Shown: positions 19,033-27,935, counted from the first letter of the stretch. The stretch: DNA of 64,000 nt from Janthinobacterium rivuli (GCF_029690045.1 NZ_CP121464.1:4898001-4962000), one strand, 5' to 3'. Numbers and translations: made by a program. The notes: generated by a model from the letters alone, not told the origin.

Positions 19033-22000
19033 GTCGTGCTCCTGTTCATGCTGGTCTTGGGAGTTGGCATGTGGCGCTCGAAGCGGGCCGCCAGGGCGCG
19101 CATCACCACATAAAACACGGGTGTGAGGAACAAGCCGAACAGCGTCACACCCAGCATGCCGGCGAACACCGCGATGCCCATGGCCTGGCGCATCTCGGAG
19201 CCGGCGCCACTGGCAAACACCAGCGGCACGACGCCGGCGATGAAGGCAAGCGAGGTCATCAGGATGGGCCGCAGCCGCAGCCGGCAAGCCTCGATGACGG
19301 CGTCGAGCGCGCTCGATCCTTCCATTTCCAGGCTACGTGCGAACTCGACAATGAGGATGGCGTTCTTGGCCGCCAATCCGACCAGCACGATGAGTCCGAT
19401 CTGCACAAAGATGTTGTTGTCGCCGCCCGCCAGCCACACGCCGATGATCGCACTCAGCAAACACATCGGCACGATCAGCAGGACGGCCAGCGGCAGCAGC
19501 CAGCTGTTGTACTGCGCGGCAAGAATGAGATAGGCGAGCAGCACGCACAGCGGGAAGATGAACAGCGCCGAATCGCCGGCCAGCTTTTGCTGGTAGGTAA
19601 GATCCGTCCACTCAAAGCTCATGCCTTCAGGCAGCACCTCTTTGGCAATGCGTTCCATGACCGCCACGGCCTGCCCCGAACTGACGCCTGGCATCGCGCC
19701 GCCCGAGATGTCGGCCGAGGGATAGCCATTGTAGTGAACCACGCGGTCCGGACCGGAACTTGGCGTGACGGTGACAAACGACGACAAGGGCAGCATGTCG
19801 CCGGCCGCGTTACGCACCTGCAAGCGGCCGATGGCCTCGGCCTGCATGCGATGCTCGGCATCGGCCTGGGCCGTCACCTTGTAGGTCCGGCCAAAGCGGT
19901 TGAAGTCGTTGACGTAGAGGGAACCGAGATAGATCTGCAGCGACTCGAACACGTCGGCCAGGCGCACGCCCTGGCTCTTGACCTGGGTACGGTCGATGGC
20001 GACCTCGAGCTGCGGGGCATTGACGTCCAGGCTGGTCATGAGTCCGGCCACCTGTCCCGATTCAATCGCTTTGGTCATCAGGATATGCGTCTGCTGCACC
20101 AGGGCATCGAGCCCGGCGCTGCCGCGGTCCTCGACCAGCATCTTGAAGCCGCCCGTCGCGCCAAGGCCGGGCACTGGCGGCGGCGGGAACACGCCCAGGA
20201 AACCGTCGGGAATACCGGCAAATTTCGCCTGCAGGCGCGCGGCGATCGCGCTCGCCGTGAGATCGGGCGTCGTGCGAGCCTTGAACGGGTCGAGCATGAC
20301 GAACATGACGGCCGCGTTCGGCACGTTGACGAAGCCGTTGATCGACAAGCCGGGGAAGGCAACGACGCTTTCAACGCCAGGTTCGGCCAGCGCAATCTTC
20401 GACATCTGCTTGGCGACCGCGTCGGTACGATCCAGCGATGACGAGTTGGGCAGCTGAGCGATCGCGACCAGATAGTATTTGTCCTGCATCGGCACAAAGC
20501 CAGGCGGCACGGCCTTGAAGCCGAAGAAGGTGAGCGCGAGCAGGCCGCCGTACACGAGCAAGGCGACGCCACTGACCCTGACGACTTTGCGCACCGTGTT
20601 GCCATACGCATCCGGCGCGCGCTGGAACGGCCGGCCCAGCATCTGCAACAGGTGCGCAGCGCGCCCACGCAGGCTGCGCGGATCATGCACTGCCCCGGCC
20701 CCGGCCTTGGCCTTGCCTGGCTTGAGCAGCAGGCCGGCAAGCGCCGGGCTGAGCGTGAGCGAATTGACGGCCGACAATATGGTCGAGATGGCGATCGTCA
20801 GCGCGAACTGGCGGTAGAACTCGCCCTGCAAGCCGCTCAGGAAGGCGGTCGGAATGAACACGGCGGCGAGTACCGAGGTGATCGCGATGATGGGACCAGT
20901 GACCTCGTCCATGGCACGCCTTGCCGCTTGCCTGGGCTCTTCACCATTTTCGATGTGGCGCTCGACGTTCTCGACCACCACGATGGCGTCATCGACGACG
21001 ATGCCGATCGACAGCACCAGGCCAAACAGGGACAAGGTATTGAGCGAAAAACCCATCAGGTGCATGACGGCGAAGGTGCCGATCAGCGACACCGGCACCG
21101 CCATCAGGGGAATCAGCGAGGCGCGCCAGTTGCGCAGGAACAGCACCACCACGATGACGACGAGAATGATCGCCTCCAGCAAGGTCGTTGCCACCGATTC
21201 CAGCGAGGCACGCACAAAGACCGTCGGGTCATAGGCGATGCGCGAACTCAGTCCGGCCGGGAAATTTTCCTCCAGCCGCTGCATGGTGTCGCGTACCGCC
21301 TGCGCTACGTCGAGCGCGTTGGCGCCTGGGCTTTGAATGATCTGCAGAGCGACGGCGGGCTCGCCGTCGAGCAGGCTGCGCAGCGCATAGGCGTCGGCGC
21401 CCATTTCGATGCGGGCCACGTCGCGCAAACGCGTCACCTGGCCTTCGGCGCCCGTGCGGATGATGATGTCGCCGAACTGTTCCTCGTCGGTCAAGCGTCC
21501 GAGCGTGTTGACCGTGACCTGGAAGGCGGCGCTGGAATCGGGCGACTGGCCGACGGAACCGGCGGCCACCTGCACGTTCTGTTCGCGCACGGCGGCAATC
21601 ACCTCGCCGGCCGTCAGGCCGCGTGCGGCGATCAGGTTCGGATCGAGCCACAGCCGCATGCTGTATTCGCCCGCCCCCCAGACGAGGACGTCGCTGATGC
21701 CGGGGATGCGCGACAGCTCGTCGCGCACCTGCAGGTAGGCGTAATTCGAGATGTACAGGGGATCGTAGCGCTTGTCGGGCGACAGCAGGTGCACCACCAT
21801 CAGGATGTCCGGCGAGGTTTTCTGCGTGACGACACCTTGGCGCTGGACTTCTTCAGGTAAACGCGGCAGCGCGCGCGAGACCCGGTTCTGCACCTGGATC
21901 TGCGCCATGTCGGCATTCGTTCCCTGCGCGAAAGTGACGGTCAAGGTCATGCGGCCGTCGGTTGCCGATTGCGACGACATGTACTGCATGCCCTCGACCC

Positions 22001-22217
22001 CGGTGATGGCCTGCTCAAGCGGCGCCGCCACCGTTTCGGCGATCACCTTGGGATTGGCGCCAGGATAGGCGGCGCTGACCTGCACGGTCGGCGGCGTCAC
22101 CGCAGGATATTCGCTGAGCGGCATCTGGAAGAAGGCGACGATGCCGGCGAGCACCATCAGGACCGAGAGGACGATGGCAAAGATCGGGCGGTCGATGAAG
22201 AAACGTGGGAAGGACAT
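19029..22217 (-). CDS. RND multidrug efflux permease, MexF-like (HAE1)
   Basis: 1062 aa, the length of MexF. It begins [20 protein letters not shown]. The proton-relay signature [17 protein letters not shown] lies near residue 409, and [14 protein letters not shown] and PILMTSLAFIAGVVPL are in the C-terminal half. Two large periplasmic loops and 12 transmembrane segments are expected. The start codon shares one base with the adaptor stop (TAATG), and the end overlaps the outer-membrane factor start. It uses the proton gradient to extrude drugs or solvents. The MexF-like rather than AcrB-like assignment comes from the N-terminus and length; substrates cannot be read. Confidence 0.94.
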   Translation of the reverse strand: MSFPRFFIDRPIFAIVLSVLMVLAGIVAFFQMPLSEYPAVTPPTVQVSAAYPGANPKVIAETVAAPLEQAITGVEGMQYMSSQSATDGRMTLTVTFAQGTNADMAQIQVQNRVSRALPRLPEEVQRQGVVTQKTSPDILMVVHLLSPDKRYDPLYISNYAYLQVRDELSRIPGISDVLVWGAGEYSMRLWLDPNLIAARGLTAGEVIAAVREQNVQVAAGSVGQSPDSSAAFQVTVNTLGRLTDEEQFGDIIIRTGAEGQVTRLRDVARIEMGADAYALRSLLDGEPAVALQIIQSPGANALDVAQAVRDTMQRLEENFPAGLSSRIAYDPTVFVRASLESVATTLLEAIILVVIVVVLFLRNWRASLIPLMAVPVSLIGTFAVMHLMGFSLNTLSLFGLVLSIGIVVDDAIVVVENVERHIENGEEPRQAARRAMDEVTGPIIAITSVLAAVFIPTAFLSGLQGEFYRQFALTIAISTILSAVNSLTLSPALAGLLLKPGKAKAGAGAVHDPRSLRGRAAHLLQMLGRPFQRAPDAYGNTVRKVVRVSGVALLVYGGLLALTFFGFKAVPPGFVPMQDKYYLVAIAQLPNSSSLDRTDAVAKQMSKIALAEPGVESVVAFPGLSINGFVNVPNAAVMFVMLDPFKARTTPDLTASAIAARLQAKFAGIPDGFLGVFPPPPVPGLGATGGFKMLVEDRGSAGLDALVQQTHILMTKAIESGQVAGLMTSLDVNAPQLEVAIDRTQVKSQGVRLADVFESLQIYLGSLYVNDFNRFGRTYKVTAQADAEHRMQAEAIGRLQVRNAAGDMLPLSSFVTVTPSSGPDRVVHYNGYPSADISGGAMPGVSSGQAVAVMERIAKEVLPEGMSFEWTDLTYQQKLAGDSALFIFPLCVLLAYLILAAQYNSWLLPLAVLLIVPMCLLSAIIGVWLAGGDNNIFVQIGLIVLVGLAAKNAILIVEFARSLEMEGSSALDAVIEACRLRLRPILMTSLAFIAGVVPLVFASGAGSEMRQAMGIAVFAGMLGVTLFGLFLTPVFYVVMRALAARFERHMPTPKTSMNRSTT

Positions 22218-23383
22218 TACGCGGCTCCCGAGGTTTTCGGCACGGCGATGGGCGTGCCGTCGATGCCGGCCGGCTGCGGCGTCACCTGCATGCCCGGGCG
22301 CACGAGGCCCTTGACGACGATGCGCTCGCCGGGCTGCAGCCCCTGTTCGATCACGCGCAAACCGTCGACCATCGGGCCAAGCTCGACCGGCCGGAACTCC
22401 GTCTTGTCGCCTTTGCCGACCACCAGCACATAGCGGCGCCCCTGGTCCGTGCCTATCGATTGATCGGAAACGAGCACCCTGGCTTGCTGCGCCCCCGTCT
22501 CCAGCCTGACCTTGGCAAACAGGCCGGGCGTCAGTTTGCCATCGGGGTTGTCGACCACGGCGCGGACGCGCACCGTTCCCGTCCCGCGATCAGCGGCGTT
22601 GGCCAGGAAATCGACACGGCCGGGACGCACATATGTCTTGTCCGTGGCCAGTGCCACCATGACCTTGGCCGCCTGCGCCCCACGCGCAGTGGCGCTGACG
22701 CGGCCGGCGGCGAGCGAGCGCAAATAGGTGCGCTCATCGACATCGAAATACACATGCAGGGGATCGACGGAAACGATCGTCGTCAGGGGCGTCACGCCGC
22801 TGGCGACGTAGTTGCCCTCGGTGACGAGGACTTGGCCGACTCGTCCGCTGATCGGCGCCGTGACGCGCGTGAAACCGAGCTCCAGTTGCGCGGCGTCGAG
22901 CGCGGCCCTGGCGGCGTCGACCTGTGCCTTGCCCGCATGCAGCGCTGCCGTCGCCACGTCGAGACGGTCGCGCGCGACGATCTTCGTGGCGAACAGCTGT
23001 TCGGCGCGTGCATGCTCGGTCTGCGCCAGCATCGATGCCGCCTCAGCCTCGCGCAGGCGCGCCGTGGCGGCATGCACCGCCGCCTGGAACACGCGTGGAT
23101 CGATCACAAAGAGCTTGCTGCCCTTCTCGACAAAGCGGCCTTCCGGAACGCTCACGTCCTGCAGGTAGCCAGCCACCTGCGGGCGCAGTTCAACCCGCTT
23201 GACGGCGGTCAGCGAGCCGTTGAACTCGATGTAGGGTGTTGCCTGGCGAACGATCACTTCGGCAACGGGAACGCCGGGCGGCTTGGCCGCAGCGGCAGGC
23301 GATGCCGTCTGCTTGCATCCGCTGACGGCAAGCGCGGTGACCAGCACTGCGGGGATCAGGATTATTGGTGTGACTTTCATCAT
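22217..23383 (-). CDS. RND periplasmic adaptor lipoprotein (MexE-like)
   Basis: 388 aa from ATG 23383 (ATG 23380 is equivalent), chosen for AAAGG five bases upstream and a clean lipobox AVSGC with Cys23; in-frame starts at 23410 and TTG 23431 lack a good ribosome site. Order: barrel-sandwich half (VELRPQVAGYLQDVSVPEGR), alpha-helical hairpin, second lipoyl half (FTRVTAPISGRVGQVLVTEGN), beta-barrel, and membrane-proximal domain with QGLQPGERIVVKGLVRPG. It links the permease to the outer-membrane channel and is first gene of the three-gene operon. Confidence 0.92.
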   Translation of the reverse strand: MMKVTPIILIPAVLVTALAVSGCKQTASPAAAAKPPGVPVAEVIVRQATPYIEFNGSLTAVKRVELRPQVAGYLQDVSVPEGRFVEKGSKLFVIDPRVFQAAVHAATARLREAEAASMLAQTEHARAEQLFATKIVARDRLDVATAALHAGKAQVDAARAALDAAQLELGFTRVTAPISGRVGQVLVTEGNYVASGVTPLTTIVSVDPLHVYFDVDERTYLRSLAAGRVSATARGAQAAKVMVALATDKTYVRPGRVDFLANAADRGTGTVRVRAVVDNPDGKLTPGLFAKVRLETGAQQARVLVSDQSIGTDQGRRYVLVVGKGDKTEFRPVELGPMVDGLRVIEQGLQPGERIVVKGLVRPGMQVTPQPAGIDGTPIAVPKTSGAA

Positions 23384-23442
23384 TGTGCCTTTCGCGACTG
23401 GAGTCGACATGGTTTTGTTGAGCTGAAACAACTCCCATGACC

Positions 23443-23473
23443 TTTATCCGACCTGACACACTTGGAAGGTCAA
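23443..23473 (-). promoter_or_regulatory. MerR-type promoter candidate with 19-base spacer for the MexEF-like operon
   Basis: On the minus strand, TTGACC (23473-23468) and GATAAA (23448-23443) are separated by 19 bases. The inverted pair GACCT...AGGTC lies across the spacer, which also begins with the TTCCAAG segment. Over-long 19-base spacers with a dyad between -35 and -10 are the hallmark of promoters distorted by MerR-family activators such as SoxR and CueR. It ends about 60 bases upstream of the adaptor start. No MerR-type gene is seen in the window. Confidence 0.45.
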
Positions 23474-23483
23474 GCTTTTTTAA

Positions 23484-24071
23484 GTTCGAAAGCTGCGCCA
23501 AAAGGAGTTCGCACAACCGCAGTCCCGATATGTCTTGGGCGCGTCGGGTTTGGGAACCCCCTGCCGGCTGAGCGCGATGTGGGATCGGGCCAAGCAGCAC
23601 ATTAGTACGAAGGATGATGTGGTATTGCGTGATATCCAGGCATTGGCGGCCAGGAATGCGGTACGACGCGGCGAGAACCGCAGCGGCATTCAAAAACGCA
23701 TGGCGCCCATGTCAGGCTGAATCGCCACCAGTTCGCTGATATGTCGACGCGACAACACAAGACGAATTCTGCAAATTACTAACTGGCACGCCAAATGCGA
23801 AAGTTGATGCCATTTTAATTTTCACTGTAACTGAAGTGCATTGTAAATTTCTTTGCAACTTACATGCGTGCAACAATGATACATTACTTATAAATTGCCT
23901 GGAGCAAGCGGGTAAAGATTCTACAGCTCTGATATCTTCGATACACAGGACGTGTTCGCCAAGACCGCACTCATCCGGAATCAGAGACTCGTCGTGCTTT
24001 ATCTTACGTTTATTATCGTTTTCGGGATGCCGATGGTAGTCATCCTTTCTTTTTTCTACACGAAGGATGGT
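23484..24071. other. Intergenic region between efflux operon and island genes; possible gene remnant
   Basis: A plus-strand frame is open from 23484 to 23720 (79 codons, with MWDRAKQHISTKDDVVLRDI in it) but has no good start or recognised homologue, so it may be a remnant. From about 23740 the DNA turns AT-rich. TTGCAA followed 18 bases later by TGATACAT (about 23851-23882) is a possible plus-strand promoter for the island gene. A hydrophobic in-frame extension (23952-24071) upstream of the next gene is probably leader, not coding. Confidence 0.3.
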
Positions 24072-25532
24072 ATGAAGATCAGCAAGAAATTCAAGTTACG
24101 GAAGTCTCAAGCAGAGTTGGACTTTGTCGATATAGATCCCGACCGCGATGTTCCGCTCTACATTGACTCGCAGTTGATCGGTGCTTCCAATCATGCGTTC
24201 GCGGACCGCTGCCACAACACTATTTCCAACTTTTTCTCACTCTTTTTAGAGCTGATTCAAGAAGGCGAGCAGGACCGAGCTCGTGAACTTTTTTCATATC
24301 TTGCGGAACCCAACGAAACGTGTTTGGGTTCATCCAAGGGGAAGCCAGCAGGACGTGGAGTTGGGGGCAAACAAGCAAGCGACATTTTCGAGAGCATAAT
24401 GGCGAGTAAGGCTATTGAGACAGGCATCTTGGACCATCTAGAAGATTTTCGGATTTTCGTACACGGCGTTGGACCTGATAAAGCGTCAGACATGACGACG
24501 AACATCATCCGCAAGAACCTCATCGAATACACGCAAAACCAGTGTGAATTGCATGACATTCCAATGAACAAAGCCGTGGCTACGAATCCTTGGTGGAATG
24601 CTGAGTCTCGTCGTTGGGTGCGCTCTCATGAGACGATGCTGGTCATCAATCAGCAGCCAATTCTCCTTGTGCCGAAAAGTCTCGTCTCCCGAGGTATTGC
24701 TTACACACTCGACAGGTATCACCGGCAATTTGTTCTCAATTTTGTCAAAAAGGAGCACCTTGCCTCTAACGGTCCGCACGTGCGTTATCGCGAACCGAAG
24801 AAGGGGCAAGAAGTCGGTGACGCGTATGTGACCAAAGGAGACATGGCTAAGTTCGTAGCTCCACCTGAAAAAGACTATGTTGCTGATTTCACTGCAAAGC
24901 ATCCGGCTCTGTTCAAGGAATTTAAGGACTTCACGGTAAAAAATGCACGGCCATTGACCACGTCCGAAATCAGTTCTACAGCAAACATTGGCGATTTGTG
25001 CGCTTTCCTTACTAAGACCCTAGCCGCTACGCCGACTGGCCGAGACGACGCCACGAACTATCATCGTTTGATCATCGGAATCTTGGAGTTGATCTTCCAT
25101 CCGAGTTTGACTTGCCCAAAGAAAGAAGTGCCAATAAATGATGCGCGAAAGCGTATCGACCTGACCTTTGATAATTCAGCAAAGAGTGGGCCATTTTACG
25201 AACTTCATCAGATTAGAAAAGTGTTCTGTCCGTACATCATGATCGAATGTAAGAACTATGGACATGATGTTGCTAACCCGGAACTGGATCAACTATCTGG
25301 TCGCTTGACACTAAATCGAGGGAAGTTTGGGATGTTGCTGTGCCGAGACGTGGAGAACTATGGGCGCCTAATTCAACGCTGTCGTGACTACTGGAAGGAC
25401 AAAGGAGAGGTCATCATTCCAATTTTGGACATAGATCTTGTCGAAATTTTAAAGGTGAAAGCTGGTGCACCTGACAGTCGCCCGGAAGAAATACTTTTGG
25501 CTGACAAAATCCGTAGCGTCATGCTGGCATAG
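24072..25532 (+). CDS. Unrecognised protein with C-terminal PD-(D/E)XK nuclease-like core (paralogue A)
   Basis: 486 aa from ATG 24072, with GAAGGA upstream; a GTG at 23952 would add a hydrophobic stretch absent from the paralogue. I do not recognise the family. Residues 1-165 share LDFVD, FSYLAE-x-NE, HGVGPD-x-x-SD, NIIR and YTQNQCE with the protein at 25906. A Trp-containing NPWWN lies at 172-176 and ILLVPK at 197-202. The C-terminal part has RKRIDLTF (Asp363), then IMIECKNY with Glu392 and Lys394, then NPELDQLSGRL and GMLLCR. This order fits a restriction-endonuclease-like fold of the Mrr/PD-(D/E)XK kind. It has no signal peptide. Base composition is markedly AT-richer than the neighbours, suggesting transfer. 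A DNA-directed defence nuclease is my inference. Confidence 0.75.
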   Translation: MKISKKFKLRKSQAELDFVDIDPDRDVPLYIDSQLIGASNHAFADRCHNTISNFFSLFLELIQEGEQDRARELFSYLAEPNETCLGSSKGKPAGRGVGGKQASDIFESIMASKAIETGILDHLEDFRIFVHGVGPDKASDMTTNIIRKNLIEYTQNQCELHDIPMNKAVATNPWWNAESRRWVRSHETMLVINQQPILLVPKSLVSRGIAYTLDRYHRQFVLNFVKKEHLASNGPHVRYREPKKGQEVGDAYVTKGDMAKFVAPPEKDYVADFTAKHPALFKEFKDFTVKNARPLTTSEISSTANIGDLCAFLTKTLAATPTGRDDATNYHRLIIGILELIFHPSLTCPKKEVPINDARKRIDLTFDNSAKSGPFYELHQIRKVFCPYIMIECKNYGHDVANPELDQLSGRLTLNRGKFGMLLCRDVENYGRLIQRCRDYWKDKGEVIIPILDIDLVEILKVKAGAPDSRPEEILLADKIRSVMLA

Positions 25533-25905
25533 ACTCCCACGTTCAAGAAAGTAGGGAATCTCTAAATTTATCACCGGCGGGCTGTTGTCGCTTTTCGCGT
25601 GATTCGAGCCGTCGAGACATTCCGAAAAGTGACTGGGGCATTCCCTGGACTTGGACAGCATCACCGCTTCAGACGAGCACGCTCCCACGAATTGTTGAAA
25701 CCCTGATCAATAAGAACCCACAAATTCAGAATAGCCCAAAGGGCGCCTCGCGAACAAGCACGGCATATTTGTATAGCCGCCCTCAACCAGTTACACTTTT
25801 TTGGACTAGTCGTGACTTTTGGTGATTTTCCAGAGAGAAAAATTTTGATATAACGTTTTAATGTTGGAGTTCATATCGGAAGTTCTGCACAGACTAGGAG
25901 ATTCA
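25533..25905. other. Gap between the two island paralogues, with a long startless open frame
   Basis: A plus-strand frame is open from 25517 to 25825 (about 100 codons), overlapping the end of paralogue A. It contains GIPWTWTASPLQTSTLPRIV and YSRPQPVTLFWTSRDFW but no ATG or GTG, so it looks like the decayed end of a lost gene, or chance. The last about 80 bases are AT-rich (TTTTGATATAACG near 25844-25856) and may hold a promoter for paralogue B. Confidence 0.3.
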
Positions 25906-27363
25906 ATGGCGGTAGCTGGCCCAAAGCCTTCCATGAAGGTTTCTCTGTACTTTGGCCTAGGATATGACCAGACTACACTCGATTTCGTCGATGTCCCCAT
26001 TGGAAATGACCTTGCAGTTTTTGCCGACCCGAGCCGTCTTCGGTCATTGACTTCACCTTGGGCGAGCGAGTGCAATTCACTTCTTCAGCACTTCTTCGAA
26101 GTTCTCCTGGAGCACGTTGTCAAAGGAGACGAGTACAATGCAAAAATCTTACTTTCGTATTTGGCAGAGCGGAATGAGTTCCATTTTGGCCTCTCGAAGT
26201 CGCTGTCCAACGGCAAGGCATTCGGCAAGAAATATGCAGACCGCATGTGGACAGCACTAACGAAGAGTGCTGCGGCGAAATCTGGTCTACTCACTGACAT
26301 TGAAGATACGTGCCTGTTCATCGAAGGAGTTGGTCCTGACAGGATTTCTGATGCAGTATGCAATATCTTACGCGGACCGCTAGTTCGCTACACGCAAGAT
26401 GCGTGCGAGTTCTACGGTATTCCGTTAGTTCCCAACATGAACTCAGGGCCGATTTGGAATCCCGATACCGGTCATTGGGATAACTCCCTAATCTCCCTTC
26501 CAGCCACTCCTTTTGGACCGCTTATTCTGGTTCCCAAGCTCATTGTTCGACATAAGCTAATTTACGATTATTCAACCTACTTCACTCATCATCTCCTTCC
26601 TGCAATGCAGGAGCACGAAAAAGCTATGAACACCGGACTAGTGCACACGCTTCGCGACGGGCGCAAGCGGGTCACAAAGAAAAGCCTAAAGGAAAAATAC
26701 GGTGCGGACAAGTTAGTTATCGTCGAGCAGACGCTGAGGCATCCCAATGCGCTAGAAGAATATAGAGAATCTGCTGTTAGGAACTCCAGGCCAATATCGC
26801 ACGAACGACTTGCCGACATTGAGAATATTGCTCCGCCGAACCTACGTGGATTACTAAATGATGTAACGATCATTGCGCCAGGCAAGGCCAGCGCAACCGC
26901 GTACGAAAAAGCCGTCGAAAAATTACTGACCGCCCTTTTCTACCCGTCGCTTTCGCATCCTACCCGTCAGTTTCGGATGCATGAGGGACGGAAGATAGTT
27001 GATATCAAGTTTGTGAACGACCCGCAAGGCGGTTTTTTCCACTGGCTCGGTATGCACTATCCTGCCTCCCACATATGGGTCGAATGCAAGAACTACTCGG
27101 ACGACCTTTCAAACCCAGAATTTGATCAACTAGCCGGGCGTTTCTCGCCGTCAAAAGGACAGTTTGGACTACTCGTGTGTCGATCACTCGAGAACCCGCT
27201 CGCAGCATTAAAACGATCGCAAGATACTGCACGTGATCGACGTGGCTATATCTTGGTCCTGACCGATTCCGAATTATCTGAACTCGTTAGTGACTACATT
27301 GAGAATCAGGGCGGGAGCCAGTATCCGCTGCTGCGCACGAAATTCAATGAGCTGATCATGTGA
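25906..27363 (+). CDS. Unrecognised protein with C-terminal PD-(D/E)XK nuclease-like core (paralogue B)
   Basis: 485 aa from ATG 25906, chosen for TAGGAG five bases upstream; an in-frame ATG at 25861 has none. With this start its length matches paralogue A to one residue. Shared blocks in order: LDFVDV (25-30), LLSYLAERNE (82-91), IEGVGPDRISD (139-149), NILR, RYTQDACEFYGIP (161-173), LILVPK (206-211), YPSLSHP (346-352), GRKIVDIKF with Asp366, IWVECKNY with Glu393 and Lys395, NPEFDQLAGRF and FGLLVCR. Overall identity is low, so the pair is old. The nuclease-like triad is intact in both. The middle (about 180-340) is poorly conserved and could be the recognition part. It is the last gene before the tRNA, on the opposite strand. 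Confidence 0.75.
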   Translation: MAVAGPKPSMKVSLYFGLGYDQTTLDFVDVPIGNDLAVFADPSRLRSLTSPWASECNSLLQHFFEVLLEHVVKGDEYNAKILLSYLAERNEFHFGLSKSLSNGKAFGKKYADRMWTALTKSAAAKSGLLTDIEDTCLFIEGVGPDRISDAVCNILRGPLVRYTQDACEFYGIPLVPNMNSGPIWNPDTGHWDNSLISLPATPFGPLILVPKLIVRHKLIYDYSTYFTHHLLPAMQEHEKAMNTGLVHTLRDGRKRVTKKSLKEKYGADKLVIVEQTLRHPNALEEYRESAVRNSRPISHERLADIENIAPPNLRGLLNDVTIIAPGKASATAYEKAVEKLLTALFYPSLSHPTRQFRMHEGRKIVDIKFVNDPQGGFFHWLGMHYPASHIWVECKNYSDDLSNPEFDQLAGRFSPSKGQFGLLVCRSLENPLAALKRSQDTARDRRGYILVLTDSELSELVSDYIENQGGSQYPLLRTKFNELIM

Positions 27364-27715
27364 GCGGTGCTGCAGATTTGCTAGGAAAAAAATCCAGATT
27401 TTCGCTCGACAACCTAAGCGAGCAATCGCTGCCAATGCCGCTAAACGCTGGATGAAATCCAGGATTTTTCAGCCCGCTGGTTATGAACTTATAATCACGA
27501 CCGACCCCATATGGTATTTGGCGGCATAATCCAAAAATAGACACACGCCCTGGCCGTTGAACCTCTACTTGTAGATTGCTCTAAAAATGGGGGATTAGCA
27601 CGCAATCTACGAAGAAATCGTCAGCAGGGATAACCTGTTTAACCAATACCAAATGATTGCAAACAAGCCCATGTTTTCGTAGGGATAAATGCAGGGGTAA
27701 AACCTCACACCCAAG
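27364..27715. other. Gap between island and tRNA, no gene seen
   Basis: About 350 bases of mixed composition. It contains an imperfect repeat of ATCCAG/GGAT segments near 27390-27460. I see no integrase, no transposase end and no second copy of the tRNA 3' end here, so an island boundary cannot be placed. Confidence 0.4.
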
Positions 27716-27740
27716 AAAAAGGCCACTCCGAAGAGTGGCC
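27716..27740 (-). terminator. Rho-independent terminator of the tRNA-Pro gene
   Basis: On the minus strand GGCCACTC, loop TTCG, GAGTGGCC and then TTTTTC. It has an 8-bp perfect stem, a stable tetraloop and a T-run, 16 bases beyond the tRNA 3' end. Confidence 0.9.
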
Positions 27741-27756
27741 TAGTCCTTGAATCTAA

Positions 27757-27833
27757 TGGTCGGGGCGAGAAGATTCGAACTTCCGACCCCATGCACCCCA
27801 TGCATGTACGCTACCAGGCTGCGCTACGCCCCG
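27757..27833 (-). tRNA. tRNA-Pro (anticodon GGG)
   Basis: 77 bases including an encoded CCA. Acceptor stem CGGGGCG pairs with CGCCCCG, discriminator base A. The D-arm has AGCCTGGTAG. The anticodon stem CATGC/GCATG encloses the loop ATGGGGT, giving anticodon GGG (reads CCC/CCU). The T-arm contains GTTCGAATC. tRNA genes are common integration sites, and the AT-rich island lies on its 3' side. Confidence 0.95.
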
Positions 27834-27844
27834 ACGAGGTGGGA

Positions 27845-27874
27845 ATTATAGCAGAGGCTTTTAGGTTTTTGCCA
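27845..27874 (-). promoter_or_regulatory. Promoter of the tRNA-Pro gene
   Basis: A perfect TATAAT (minus strand 27850-27845) lies 11 bases before the mature tRNA 5' end. A weak TGGCAA/GGCAAA -35 is 17-18 bases further upstream. Confidence 0.55.
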
Positions 27875-27935
27875 TGCTTTGCGCATGATTCATATCGAAC
27901 TGCGCAAACTTTTTTGCATGGCACGTCCAGGCGCC

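Noticed and set aside
23480-23693. Minus-strand open frames upstream of the efflux operon as a regulator gene
   Set aside because: No helix-turn-helix or other domain pattern; frames overlap the putative promoter.
23952-24071. N-terminal membrane segment for island paralogue A
   Set aside because: The GTG start has poor ribosome spacing, the extension is absent in paralogue B, and ATG 24072 makes the two lengths match.
27757-27833. Attachment-site duplication of the tRNA 3' end
   Set aside because: I searched by eye from 23400 to 27756 and found no second copy of the T-arm/acceptor segment.
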